Source of the DNA: Trema orientale
Taxonomy: Eukaryota > Streptophyta > Magnoliopsida > Rosales > Cannabaceae
DNA length: 64,000 nucleotides
Direction of reading: 5' to 3'
Assembly: GCA_002914845.1 (NCBI GenBank)
Contig: JXTC01000319.1
Coordinates: 235,464-299,463, forward strand
Numbering within the stretch: position 1 is the stretch's first letter; each line of letters opens with the position of its first letter. Positions 48,036-59,940 of the stretch are shown here, in pieces. The notes under the pieces were generated by a model, which worked only from the letters and a program-made list of their open reading frames with translations, searched no databases and had not been told where the DNA came from. A program made the position numbers and the translations under genes.

Positions 48036-48207
48036 CTCACAAACACACATAGCTTTTCCAGAATATTACATGTTTTGGCAACATGGTTTCTGCCATTATT
48101 TACTACAGATACAAAGTAAGCATTGAATTGCAACTCATTGAAGATTGAGTTGAAATTATCATCAAAACCCACTATTTTAACTTGTTAAATGGGGATAACT
48201 ATCTCAT

Positions 48208-51200
48208 CTACCCACATTTACCACCGGGCCCACCAAAGGTAAAGCTATAACCAAAATTTTTGGGCCCCATCAATCGGTCATTCTTGAGCCCATAACACTT
48301 GGGCTTGTCAACATGTTGAAGCGTGTATGCATTGTCTGGGGCAACCATTTTGCTTTTGTGGTCAACATAGTGAACATCTGAAAAGTAACAAGCGTGACGA
48401 TAATTACCATCAGGAAATTGGCCATTCCCCATTGGAGGGCTTATTTTATTTCTCCCAGCTTGAGCAATTCCTCCCCATGCCACTCCTTTTGTGCCATCCC
48501 TTAAATAAGGGAACAATTTTTTAGGCCAATATCCTACTGGTATGTCTTTGCTTCCGTCGGACACCACAAACCACCAATTTCCGGATCTACGATCCTATAT
48601 ATATGAAAAAATAAACAGCTTATAATATATGAATATTATCATAAACCTTATAAGAAGCATAAAATAATTAGGATAGATGACGCTAAAGAATTTCTCTTTT
48701 TAATATCACCTGATGTGACATATGAGAATGAGATATCACTATAGAAGGTGAATTACAACTTATCATTACTAGATTTAATAACATTCTAATTGTACAGTAA
48801 TTTACTTGCATGTAAATGATGTAAAGTAAAGAGGTGAAATCTATGGCAATAATATCCTGATTACTGTAAGTACTACAGAAGGAACAAAAGCGAGAACAGC
48901 TTTTACGTACAAGGATTCATTATGATTAGAAACTATACCACTATTAATAATTACGATTTTAGGAAGAAAAAAAAAATAGTTAAGTGTTTCAAAGATTACC
49001 TGAAATACTTGGATTTTCAAGTCAAATTGGTTTCCATTAAAATTTGAAGCTGGGCCTACTGGAGAAGTAGGAGTAATTTTCCTATCAACTTGCACAAAGC
49101 CTTGACACAGTGTGTTGTAACAACCTGTTTTATGGTTCCCGTCTCCCTGTAATAGTTGACCGGACATCATGTGTTCTTAAAGTACATATAATAAGAATAC
49201 ATGAAAGAATGAGATTATCATACAGTTTAAGTAAGGCGCCCAATTTCTAACATAGTATATTTATCGATAGTGCATGGTTCCTAAAACAAGACAACATCAA
49301 TTCTATAGCAACATAAAATACATATACAAATCAAATAGAATCTTTTGAAAAATATTTTATAAATAAAAAAAGCACAATATCTATATAGTATATTTTGGTA
49401 CGGTGATAGAATTTTCTGTAAATATATAATCGAAGTTAAAGTATTTTGTAACTTACAGTCCAATATGTGAATAGCCGTGTACGACTGTCACGGTAAAGTT
49501 GTGGAGAGACCTACAAAATAGAAATGTTAATTAGATGTCTAGTTGTAGACATGCAACATAATTGTATCGATTTGGTAAGTAAAATTTAAGGGACAATAGA
49601 TTTGTCGAACTTATCATAGTATGGTAATTCTTAGCGTACTATGATAAACTATTTGTTGTTTTTGAGGATTTAACGGAGTTAAAGATCATTTGATTATGAG
49701 TTACCTACATTAATATTATAAAAGGAGACTTCTTATTTTATTTACTTTTTATTATTAATATAATTGTTCTGAAGAAAATATTGATGAAGGAATTACCATC
49801 CAACCAGCTGTTATGTAACTCATTTTATTAGCTGGACCGCTTTGGACCCAAACGTTTGCCGAGCTAAACTGATCTGAACCTAGAGCTAAGTTGTATATAG
49901 AGACACGTCCACCAGCTCCATACATTCGAAATTTTGGCTTCATTATCAAGTTAACCACCTGAAAAGGCACAGCACATGTATTAATATTTGAAAATAAAAT
50001 AAATCATCTGTAGAGAAATGAAAAATTAAAATTTTGCTATTGTTAACGATTATATTTTGGACTCTGATTTTTCATAAGGAAAAAGTAGAGATAATATAAA
50101 GAAAAGAAGAAGGAAAAAAAGGTGAAGGATGCATGAGAGAGAACTTAGTTTTAAAAGGTTTTAATTTCTTTAAACATTAAAAGAATGCTAGAGGCGCCTA
50201 TGATTAAGCATTATAGTATTGCTCTAAAAATTAACTGGGAAGAAAGTCAAACAACGGGGAAAAATTTATTGGTTGGCTTTATATCGTATAATATAGTTCA
50301 CCTTCTATGTTGAGAATGAGAATAAGGACCTCTTTTAATAAATTAAATAATTTTTAAATAAAGAGTCAACAAGGTGATTAATAAAAGCTATATCATTGTG
50401 CCAATTATGTAAAGCGAGTCTCACTTTTTTATTTTTCCTACAATTTATCCTAGCTATATCAAGCACCAAACAAGCCTAAATTGCTGTAGAGAAAACAGTA
50501 AAATACATGTAAAAAGAAAAAACATAAAATATTTTGAAAAGATCAATACGTACACTTTGGCAAAGAAAAAACATAAAAATATTTTGAAAAGATCAATACG
50601 TACGCTTTGGCGACTTGGATCAGGCTTCCTAGGATCATCTAGAAGGGATCTTGCCCTCACTAGATGTTCCTTTGTTGTCCGCTGAATAGGAACTGTTCCA
50701 ATAGGGCATTCTTCTATGGTCTCAGAAAATATTTTTAAGGTTTCATTAAGACCTGAAGAAGATTTTTCCATTGTGGGAGGAAATGAGCTTGGTTTCATCT
50801 AGGGGGAAAGAAAATTATTACCAAGTTAGATCAGACTGTACCTGTAATGGGAGGAAAAAATTAAAATAGATCGTTCTATAAACACTTTTAAATCTTTGAA
50901 CATTTTACCTGAATTTTGTGATCTTTAAGTAACGGATGGTCAAGTGTCGGCTGCTTACTGATGGATACACAATCAAATATATTATCGTCTTCAGTCTGTA
51001 TATCATAACAAATTGTGTTAGGCACTGTTAAATTATGTAACAAGTCAAAGGTAAACTTGTATTACGACTAATGCTAAATTAAGTACGTCTATTTACAAGC
51101 ATTAAGATAATTATGCAAGGATTATTTTTTTTTTTCACTTTTGAATCATCGAAAACTTTTATAAATTCACTATAAACTTAATTGGTATACTTACGCTCAT

Positions 51201-54200
51201 ATCCAATAATACCAATAATATTGGGCGTTTAAGGTTCAAATTTAATTCTAAACACCTTTTAAAATAATATTGATGTAATCACTTTAATTCTTGGGCTATT
51301 ATTTGAAAAAAAAAAACTTGGATTTGGCTATATAAAAAAATAAATCTCGGGTTTCTTAATTCTAACGATAAAAAATAGGGCCTTATAGAAATATCACCAA
51401 ATTTTAGGCCCAATTTCAGTAAATGTCCTTTTGTCAAATGTTATAGGATTGTCCGGTATATATGCATATATACCAAGTGTAAAATTTTATATACCAAGTA
51501 TAAAAAATTATATACTTAGTGCATTTCAGTACAGTAACTAAAATTGGTAGATATGTGTATCTACCAAGTGTAAAAATATATATACCTGGACATTTAGCTA
51601 TAAAATTTTAAAAGTGGACATCTACTTAATTAAATTTAAAATTTTGGTCATCCACCTAAATTTCTCTAAAAAATATAAATCAAATAAAATCTTTGAATTT
51701 CGAAATTCAATCAAATTGGGCCAAAAACAACTATTTGATCAGTTGGGTACATGACATGACCCATAAAGCCTTGGTGTAGATAGTGTTTCATGCTTCTAGT
51801 ATGAAGTTATTAATTTGTGTTGTCATGTTTATAAATGTATTGTGTTATTAAGACATATATATATATATATAAAGAATAACCACAAAAATCAAAAAATGAT
51901 ATATTTATTATTCATGTCATTATTTGTGAACTCATATATAACACACTAAATAAATAGTAATCTGTGACACATCATATTTAACACAATATTTAAACAGATC
52001 ATATTCAGATCATGTCCAACCTAACGCTATATGTTAGCCTGTTTGATCCAATATTAATTGAACTTAGTTTAAACTGTTAGTATTAAATATATCCTATTTA
52101 ATTCAACATGATATAACCTATTAACCTTTTAAATTAATATGTTAAATTATATCACATTTCTAATATAATCTATTAAACTATTTCTAATTTTTAATATAAT
52201 CAGTCAAATTATAAGCTTAATACACAACTAAAGTTTTAACCATAATAAAACTTTCAAATTTCAATACATAAAACGTAATAGAGAACCCTTAAGTCTCAAC
52301 ACACATAACATAATATAAAGATATACAAAAGTTAATCGTATTAACTAAGTTAATTTTTAATTTAGCAGGTTAATATGATTTTGTCTTATTATTTAATCAT
52401 GTTTAATCAGATTTAACCTTGATTTGACCCGTACCTATTTAATATATATCTAAGCTCGCTAATTTCATATGAATTTCAAGTCATTTTATTACGTCGTGAG
52501 CTAAATTACCATCCTAGTTACTCTCGTTATCAAACACTCCAATTTGGGATGAAAATGACATTGATCTAGGCACATAAATTAGCATCTTTTAGTAGAAATA
52601 GATGAAATTAAAAAATAAAAATCATATGAAAATACAACAAGGCTAGCTAAGAAACAACTTCATTTCTTAGCTATTTTATACTTTTTGTACCATTTTCTTT
52701 TATTTTGTTCAACTGAAAAAATACTAATTTCTTGATACAGAACAACAATATTTTCGTTCCAAACTAGAGTGCTTGGATACGAGAAGAGTCTCACGAGTAG
52801 CATGACAGTGTAAACCAAGGGCAAATGAGCCATTTAACTTATTTTGTAGGCTTATTTTTACCAAATCACTTATTCGGGACTAATTTACTCGAATTATATA
52901 ATTAAAAGAATTATTTGATATCATTAGAAACTCAAGGATTTTTTTCTATAAAATAAAAAAAATGCAAGTTTTTTTTTTCTTGGCTAAAATTAAAAAGACC
53001 CTTAAAAAGACCCAAACGGTTTTTTTATTTTTCCTTTTCTTTTTTTTTTAATTCTTTTGTGGCATTCATGTTTATATTTCGTTTGGAAAAAAAAAAAGTG
53101 GCAAAATTTATTTGGAGTTGGCCGTTGACCTTTGACTTTAAGTATTCACGTCCTAAGTACGTGGCCAAATCAAATCAGAATTTACTTCCTTTACAATAAA
53201 GAAATAAATATGGGGATATAATTAGAATTTTATCTATGTATTTTGCACTTATCCTTTGAATTGGTTCTATATTTTCAGCAATGACAAATTTATACCATCA
53301 TACTAAATTGGCAGATAACAACAAAATGATATATACTTCTATTTTTGGTTCAAATTTCCAAACCAGCATAATTACTTTAATCCTTTCGTGGCATGCATTA
53401 TTCATTTTCCACTAGGAAAAAAAAGAAGCAACTTATTTGGAGATGGCCGTTGACCTTTGACTTTATGTCCACGTCCTAATTATATGGCCAAAACAAAGTA
53501 CACCTTCACAATAATGAAATAATATAAGGATAATTATAGTTTTATCCATGTATTTTGTACTTAATCCTTTAAATTGGTTCCGTATTTTCAAGAGTCACAG
53601 GTTTATATCATCATATTAATTTGCAGATATAAAAAGACTATAAACCCTACTAACGCCTTGTTAATAATCATTTGAGAAAAAAAATTTCCAGCCATAACAC
53701 AAGACAGAATGGATAAATTTGTAAATTACCCTTTTTATATATTTGAGAATAAATTTGAAGAGAAAAAATTCCTTCAATGTTATAAGGGAAAAATTTGTTA
53801 GAACTATTCAAGCAAAAAAAAAAAAAAAAAAAGAAAGAAAGAAAAAGAAAAAGAAAAAAGGGATAATTGTAAAAAAATACCCTGAAGTCTGGATGCTCTG
53901 CAAATTAAACCCTGAAGTTTGGACTCTGCAAAATAATACCCTGAGATTAAGAATTTCTGAAAATTAATACCCTGGACAGATTTTTTAACCAATTTTAAGA
54001 ACAAAAAAATAATAATATCATCCATTAAAACTAGATTAATTCATATTATTCATCTTAATTTTGAGGATATTATTGTATTTTATCAGTTAAAAATCAACAC
54101 AGGGTATTAATTTTCAGAAATTCGTAATCTCAGGGTATTATTTTGCAGAATCTAAACTTCAGGGTTTAAATTGTATAACATTCAAACATGAGGTATTTTT

Positions 54201-54804
54201 TTTGCAGTTATCCCAAAGAAAAAATTTGTTAGAACCAACAAATCTAATTGTAAAATTTCTATTTCTAAAAATACATTTTTAATTTAAGGATAAACGTAAT
54301 AATAAAGGGAATAAATATGTAACTGTTCCGAAAATAAATCGGCAGTACCGATGGTCTGCGGGAATTAGTCTCAAAGTACTTAATTACCTATCAAGTGCTT
54401 GATCATCTATGGTATTATTCGAAAGCAAATCCATTAGTCCTACCACACAGAGTTATACTAAACATTAAAAGTACATATTTCATTTACAGACTTAGAAAGA
54501 GTTAGCCTTGCTTATTTATTTATTTTTTTTTAAATTCTTAGAATAACAATAGTGTATCTAATTGATTACTTTAAACAAAGTACATATGATCAAACGAATC
54601 GAGACGAGCGATGCAAGAATTAGATTTAGATGTGAAAACATACTATAATACCTGAATTGTCTTGATTGGTGGCTTATTGAGAATTTTGAGTTGCTTTTCT
54701 AACTCCATATCTTCATCCATAGTAATATTCATGTTACCCAAGACATAATTACAGCTCAAAGATATATAAAGCATGAGGAGGGCTAGAATGACATTAGAAG
54801 CCAT
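48208..54804 (-). CDS. Neprosin-domain protein (gene B), intact seven-exon gene
   Basis: Seven exons join to 1185 bp (394 aa), all introns phase 0 with GT-AG borders: 54804-54652, 50995-50909, 50798-50604, 49958-49797, 49510-49457, 49146-49000, 48594-48208. Residues 1-23 form a signal peptide (MASNVILALLMLYISLSC). The propeptide domain carries IFDCVSISKQPTLDHPLL (57-74) and CPIGTVPIQRT. The neprosin domain runs from about 150 with VSPQLYRDSRTRLFTYWT, GCYNTLCQGFVQVD, GNWWFVV, VGYWPKKLFPYL and YSFTFGGPGGKC at the end. Neprosins are secreted glutamic endopeptidases cutting after proline. The two expected catalytic Glu positions are Thr195 (ITAGW) and Ala305 (VAWGG), so peptidase activity is doubtful. 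A paralogue (28719-39748) is broken. Intron 1 carries MITEs and a tandem duplication. Confidence 0.93.
50521..50613 (-). repeat. 50-bp tandem duplication across the exon 3 donor of gene B
   Basis: GATCAATACGTAC[A/G]CTTTGGC occurs at 50541 and 50591 with matching flanks. The duplicated block includes the last bases of exon 3 and its donor (GCCAAAG[C/T]|GTACGT), so a second donor-like site lies 50 nt into intron 3. Using it would shift the frame. Confidence 0.85.
51378..51666. mobile_element. MITE (289 bp) in intron 1 of gene B, 9-bp target duplication
   Basis: Same family as the dimer at 9053-9619. Flanked by TAAAAAATA at 51369-51377 and 51667-51675. The ends are an imperfect inverted repeat (AGAAATATCACCAAATTTT / AGAAATTTAGGTGGATGACC). 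Non-coding. Confidence 0.75.
53050..53640. repeat. Diverged tandem duplication, period about 325 bp, in intron 1 of gene B
   Basis: Both units contain, in order, TTTCGTGGCAT/TTTTGTGGCAT, TTATTTGGAG, GGCCGTTGACCTTTGACTTT (53121 and 53446), CACGTCCTAA, TGTATTTTG and a CATCATA..AATT end. Each copy therefore carries two W-box-like TTGAC cores. Non-coding. Confidence 0.85.
53860..54214. mobile_element. Long-TIR MITE (355 bp) in intron 1 of gene B
   Basis: Terminal inverted repeats of about 120 bp with shared ordered words: GGGATAA(T/C)TG(T/C)AAAAAAA, AAACCCTGAAGTTT, TCTGCAAAATAATACCCTGA and GAATTTCTGAAAATTAAT. Flanked by AAAGAAAAAA at 53850-53859 and 54215-54224, a 9-10 bp duplication suggesting a Mutator-type element. 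A further pair of AAAAATTTGTTAGAAC words (53789-53804 and 54220-54235) brackets it. Confidence 0.85.
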
Positions 54805-54856
54805 TGTGTTTATGTTTCTTCAAATGCTACAAGTACTTTCTATGATCTATTCTGTC

Positions 54857-54868
54857 TATTTATAAAGG
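54857..54868 (-). promoter_or_regulatory. TATA box of neprosin gene B
   Basis: Minus-strand TTTATAAATAGA lies about 55 bp upstream of the ATG at 54804, giving a leader of roughly 25-30 nt. Confidence 0.65.
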
Positions 54869-54869
54869 T

Positions 54870-56160
54870 AGAGTGGCCAAAACTAAACTAAAATATTACG
54901 TGCAATTAATATTTCTATGAAGAATAAGAGTGACATCTAGCCCGGCTTTTTTTTTTTTTTTTTTAAATGTACGTAGTAATATATATGAATAAATAGTCTT
55001 CAGTTTGGAAAGTCTTGGATATCGCTCATTAATAGTCAGATTAATTGGGGATAAACTTAGTCTTAGTCTTCATCTTTAAGCATGTATATATTTTGTAACA
55101 TATTTAAATATATATTTGCGCTGGAATGATCACTTGGTTTCTCAGAATCTCATATTCTAATTTGAGTTAGGAAATGTCGTATCAATTCATTATTACATGT
55201 ATGTAAATGTTCGAATATAATCGGCCATGTGCACCCCTTCTTTTCTTTTTTTTTTTTAATTTTTTTTATTTTTTGGTTCCTTTAATTCAAGCTTATTTCC
55301 GTTTAATAAGAATTGCTCAATAGTAACTTGACGTTAGTTTCAGAATAAATGAGTGAATGCATAGACGTATTAGTCTCATATTCATAGCGAAGAACGAGTT
55401 ACCTCCGTCAAAAAAAAAAAAAAAAAAGAAAAAAAAAAAGGAAGAATATCAAGTTAATTGCTGATCAGAAATTAATTAGTCCGACATTCTTTGATGCATG
55501 TGAAAAAATAAAAATAAAGAATAAAACATAAGTATAATATATATTGACTTTACACTTCGGAATTTTTTTTTTTTCTCTTGCTAGTCTTTATTTAACCTTG
55601 ATATTTTGAACACGGCCTTAGTGATTATGAGGTTAGGTTGTTGGATGAGTACCTTCTCAATACAAACTCCTTTTTGGGTTTTCATGAATATTATTCTTTT
55701 CGTTGATATTTGCAAATGATTAGATGATATGAGTGGGTACCAACTTAGTTTATGACTGCTCAAGCCATTGTGATGCTATTTATATTATACTCGTTTTCTT
55801 GTTTCAAATAAGGAAAAACTCCATAAAAATCCTAGCCTTTTTTTCTCTCTCAAAAAGTTTATCTTTTTCTTTAACAACTTTTCTATTGTTATCTCTATCT
55901 CACCAAAAGAATTCTTCTAATTTATTGTTTGCTTTCAATAATCCTTTAATCTATGTAAAGGTCTTGTTCCCAGAGATTTATTCTTATAGGAGTTTTATCC
56001 TATCAAATTCTAGATCTGTGTAGATTTTATTTGTTTTGTTTATTATCCTACTAAATTCTAAATTTTGTAGGTTTTGCTTAATTTTCCTTTGTCTTTTTTT
56101 TTTCTTCCCCTTTTAGATATGAATTTTCTAGGATTTAGATCTAGAAAAAATTCAATATAA
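54870..56160. other. Intergenic DNA upstream of gene B
   Basis: No credible gene. Poly-T/poly-A runs at 54948-54964, 55245-55275, 55411-55440 and 55563-55575. Confidence 0.4.
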
Positions 56161-56545
56161 ATGCTACATAGTTCATAAAGATGGAGTTTATTAGGGTTAG
56201 TGCTATGCTTCGAGATGTTAAAGATTTGGATATTGTGGTATCTTTTGGATTCACTATTTATGTAGTAGAAATTGATTTCAAAATTGATATAGGTGTAGTA
56301 AACTCCTCTAATGGTATGTCTAGCAATACTAATAGTTATACAAATTCATTGTTAAGGTAGTAGTGGTATTGACTCTTGTCACTTTATCTTTTGTTCTGGA
56401 AATGTAGCACCCATAGAATGCTAGGATTAATTTTTTCTATATTAATATTTGTAATTGGAAATTTCTAATTGTATTGCTCTTATAATAGTAATTAATTAGT
56501 TTATTATAATAAATTTCCTTTTTTCCTTTAAAAAAAATGAGAAAA
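56161..56545 (+). mobile_element. Possible LINE 3' end fragment
   Basis: A short plus-strand reading (MLRDVKDLDIVVSFG, VEIDFKIDIGVVNSSNG) loosely resembles the RNase H-like domain at the end of plant LINE ORF2. It is followed by a non-coding tail and an A-rich end (56518-56550). Weak; the similarity is short and no target duplication was seen. Confidence 0.35.
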
Positions 56546-57063
56546 AAAACTCCTTTCCAACTAGAAATCAACATTTGACTCGTTGCGTCTTTCTTAATTT
56601 GTGTACCTCATCCTTAAAATCATATTAACACTAGTTTATTTAAATATAATCTACACCAAACCTGAAACGAATTAATGTTTAGTGACGTTTGACTTTTAGT
56701 TTGCACCATAATTTGTGGGAATAAAAAGTGGAATACAAGTAATGCAATTCCGGACAATGTAAAATAATCTACAAAGAATTGCGCCGTGGATCACTGGTTC
56801 AATAAAAGAATATGATTAACAATGAAAAATGTCGGTGTAATGAACCTTATCATATCTCTTACGAGGTAATTGATATCTTAAAAATCAATATAACTAAGAA
56901 ATTAATTAGTAAGATATGCGTCATTATAATAACAAAACTCTATTATATACAAATATATATATATGGGAAGAAAAACAACATTAGCTAAAAGTAAATAGCA
57001 CACTAGGCGTATGAATATTGACAAATAAGAATTCAAATTATTATCCAATCTTAATATTTTAAA
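56546..57063. other. Gene-free AT-rich DNA
   Basis: Nothing recognisable before the Helitron cluster. Confidence 0.4.
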
Positions 57064-57576
57064 CTAGTCGTTATACCGTGCTTTGTATGAGTTGGTATTA
57101 ATATTGCATACATTAAGCCTAATTTATAGTTAGGTTCAATGCATTACAATATTAAAGAATATATTTATTTCTACATTTCCTTTGATAAGACGAATGTAAC
57201 ATAATTATTTATTCGATGAACTAAATTTAATATAAGGTATCATTAATATTAAATTGAATATACAATATTAAAAAATATATTTATCTCTATATTTATTTGG
57301 ATAAAACGAATGTAACACAACTATTTGTTCGATAAATTAAACTTAATATAAGCTATCGTTAATATTAAATCAAATACAATATTATATAATACATGTATAT
57401 ACTACAACCAATCATAACATGAAAAAATAATAATAGGACCAATCATATTATGAAAAAATAAGAGTTAAATTAGAAATTTTCTAAAAATTTTAAAAATAGA
57501 ATACTGATCAAAGAAACTATCACATATTTTTTTTTTTTACTTTATCTCTACTTTAGGCTTAATATATATATATATA
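57064..57576 (-). mobile_element. Helitron copy, 5' end interrupted by a second copy
   Basis: Plus strand starts A|CTAGTCGTTATACCGTGC, the reverse of a Helitron 3' end (hairpin decayed to CCGTGCTTTGTATGAG). The body matches 27588-28085 in reverse. Its AT-rich 5' end stops at the CTAG of the next copy, so the second copy probably inserted into the TA repeat of this one. Confidence 0.75.
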
Positions 57577-58354
57577 CTAGTCGTTATACCGTGCTTTGCG
57601 CGAGTTGTATTAATATTGCATACATTAAGTCTAATTTATAGTTAGGTTCAATGTATTTCAATATTAAAAAATATATTTATCTCCATATTTATTTTGATGA
57701 GACGAATGTACCACAACTATTTGTTCAATGAACTAAATTTATTATAAGCTATCATTAATATTAAATTAAATATAATATTATATAATACATGTATATATTA
57801 TAACCAATCATAGCAAAGAAAAATAATGATAGGACCAATCATATCATGAAAAAATTAGGATTTTTCTAAAAATTTTAAAAATAGAATAGTGATCAAAGAT
57901 ATAGTTAGGTTCAATGTATTTCAACATCAAAAAATATATTTATCTCTTTATTTATTTTGATGAGACGAATGTAACGCAACTTTTTGACGTTCGATGAACT
58001 AAATTTAATATAAAGAATCATTAATATTAAATTAAATATAATATTTTATAAAACATTAAATTATGTATTTATCTCTCTATATTTATTTTGATGAGACGAA
58101 TATAGCACAATCGTTTGTTCGATTCGATAAACTAAATTTATTATAAGGTATCATTAATATTAAATTAAATATAATATTATATAATACATGTATATATTAC
58201 AACCAATCATAATAAAGAAAAATAATGATAGGACCAATCATATCATGAAAAAATTAGAAATTTTCTAAAAATTTTAAAAATAGAATGGTGATCAAAGAAG
58301 CTATCAGAGTTTTTAGCTTCAGGCTTAATATATATATATATATATATATATAGA
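57577..58354 (-). mobile_element. Helitron copy with internal duplications
   Basis: 3' end CTAG at 57577-57580, flanked by A, with a hairpin CGTGC TTT GCGCG next to it. 5' end TCTATATATA on the minus strand (GA at 58353-58354, flanked by T). The inner segment TTAGGTTCAATGTATTTCAA..TTTTGATGAGACGAAT recurs two to three times (57640, 57905, 58080), so this copy is longer than the 498-bp relative. Non-coding. Confidence 0.8.
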
Positions 58355-58532
58355 TATTAGATTCTTAACAAGTATTGATGACAAGTTCTGTAAATTTGAA
58401 ATTAATAGACGTGGCATCAATTACAAGAAAGAAATTGCGACCTAAATGACCTAAATTTACGTAAAATAATTTGGCCCTTATATATACATATTTATATATC
58501 AGTTTTTATACACACGAAATCATTTTAGGTGA

Positions 58533-59160
58533 GATATATATTTTTTTTATTTTGATAAAAACGAACTTTTCGAGGGAATATCATTACTCGAAGCAAAAAA
58601 GCTTCAATTACAGTACAAGCATAAGGATTACAACTTAAAACTCCTCAAAGAAAGGAGATGAAAAGTGGATCACAAATATAACAATAGCAAGATTTATGGG
58701 TTACTATAATTCTCCAAGAGAAGAAGATAATAAGGGTCACCAGCAAACTATTACCTTCAACACCTGCTCTTAGACTGCGTCCTTAGTTGGGTAGAATATA
58801 TGATTCTAACACTAATTGAGATCCATGCCGGTTGAAAAGAAAAACAACTCATCCACCTAACAGTTCTAAATTAAAGAAGAAAATCTCAGATTTAAGATCC
58901 GGTAAACAGATTTAAAACCTAGATGGTACTACAAACAAGATCTAGATCTGAACTTATTAAAACACTAAAAGAAAACTGAAAAAAAATCTCTCATCCCCGC
59001 AAGAGGTTAGGGAGACAAGTCAGGGATGAGGAGGAGGAAAGTGAGAAGGAGAGGAAGAGGTGGAGAGAGAGGAGGGGAGACCAGAGAAAGAGAAGGAGAC
59101 ACGCTCCCTCTGGCCTCTGTGAGAGTAGCGGTGGAGCTTCTCTTTTGAGAGAGAAAAATA
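58533..59160 (-). mobile_element. Internally deleted LINE-like element
   Basis: On the minus strand a CT-rich, plant LINE-like 5' leader (59160-58990, including CCTCTCTCTCCACCTCTTCC) runs straight into a non-coding tail that ends in CCTCGAAAAGTTCGTTTTTA and an A-rich tract (58555-58533). No ORF1 or ORF2 remains. Looks like a deletion derivative keeping only the two ends. Target duplication not resolved. Confidence 0.5.
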
Positions 59161-59399
59161 GATATAGGAGATAGATTTAGGTACATATATATTGGATCTA
59201 ATTTTATGAAGTAAATTCGTTTATATAGTGGATATGTATTCCAACCATACATAGGACCATTTAGTTATGAAAACGAAAAAAAGTACAATTATTACGATAA
59301 ATGTCAAAATCGGCCATTTTGCTTAAAGCCCTAACAAATTTACAATTTGGGCCCATGTTATTTTAGTCAAAGGATTTTTGGCTCAACTAAAACCTAGTT

Positions 59400-59929
59400 C
59401 TGGCATCCCAGCTCTGGGTTCTCTTAAGCTTAATACTAATGCCTTGGTTTGTCCTGGAGGTTGTTGGGTTGGGATTAGTATTATTCGTGATCACTGGGGA
59501 GTTGTTCTAGTAGTCGACTCTCTGCAGGTTCATGGAGTTTTATCAGTTAAGACTGCCAAAGTTGTTACCATTAGAGAGACTCTCTGGACTTGTGTCGATT
59601 GGGAGATCTCTATTTCAAACGTAGAATGTGATGCTCTAACTATGGTGAATCGCCTAAATTCATGAAATGCTCGTTTAGGCTCTAATGATTTTATCTTTGA
59701 TGATGTTAAGTCTTTTTTTTTTTTTTCTTTCTTTCCTGTCTTGTTATGATTCTTATCAATTTATCTCTCATTTGGGAAAGAAAGTGATCCATGAACTAGT
59801 AAGGCTTTTTCTTTGCTTGGTGACATGTAGTGGGTTGATGCTATCCTTTGTTTATTTCGTCTTTTATTTTGGATGATTTATGATTGAATAAGGACTTTTT
59901 CCTTTCGAAAAAAGAAAAAAAAAAAAAGA
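59400..59929 (+). mobile_element. 5'-truncated LINE 3' end (RNase H domain) with 11-bp target duplication
   Basis: Encodes GSLKLNTNA, GGCWVGISIIRDHWGVVLV, VECDALTMVNRLNS, a stop, then DFIFDDVK and KKVIHELV: the RVT_3-type RNase H domain at the C-terminus of plant LINE ORF2, with its acidic residues partly lost. Ends in an A-rich tail (about 59907-59929). Exact flanking duplication AAAACCTAGTT at 59389-59399 and 59930-59940 sets the borders. The short frame starting at 59378 is partly flanking DNA. Confidence 0.88.
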
Positions 59930-59940
59930 AAAACCTAGTT

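Noticed and set aside
53743..53967. Lys-rich 74-codon frame
   Set aside because: Produced by the poly-A/AAAGA tract and the MITE arm in intron 1 of neprosin gene B.
59007..59252. Pro/Ser/Leu-rich 81-codon minus frame
   Set aside because: Reads through the CT-rich leader of the LINE-like element; low complexity.
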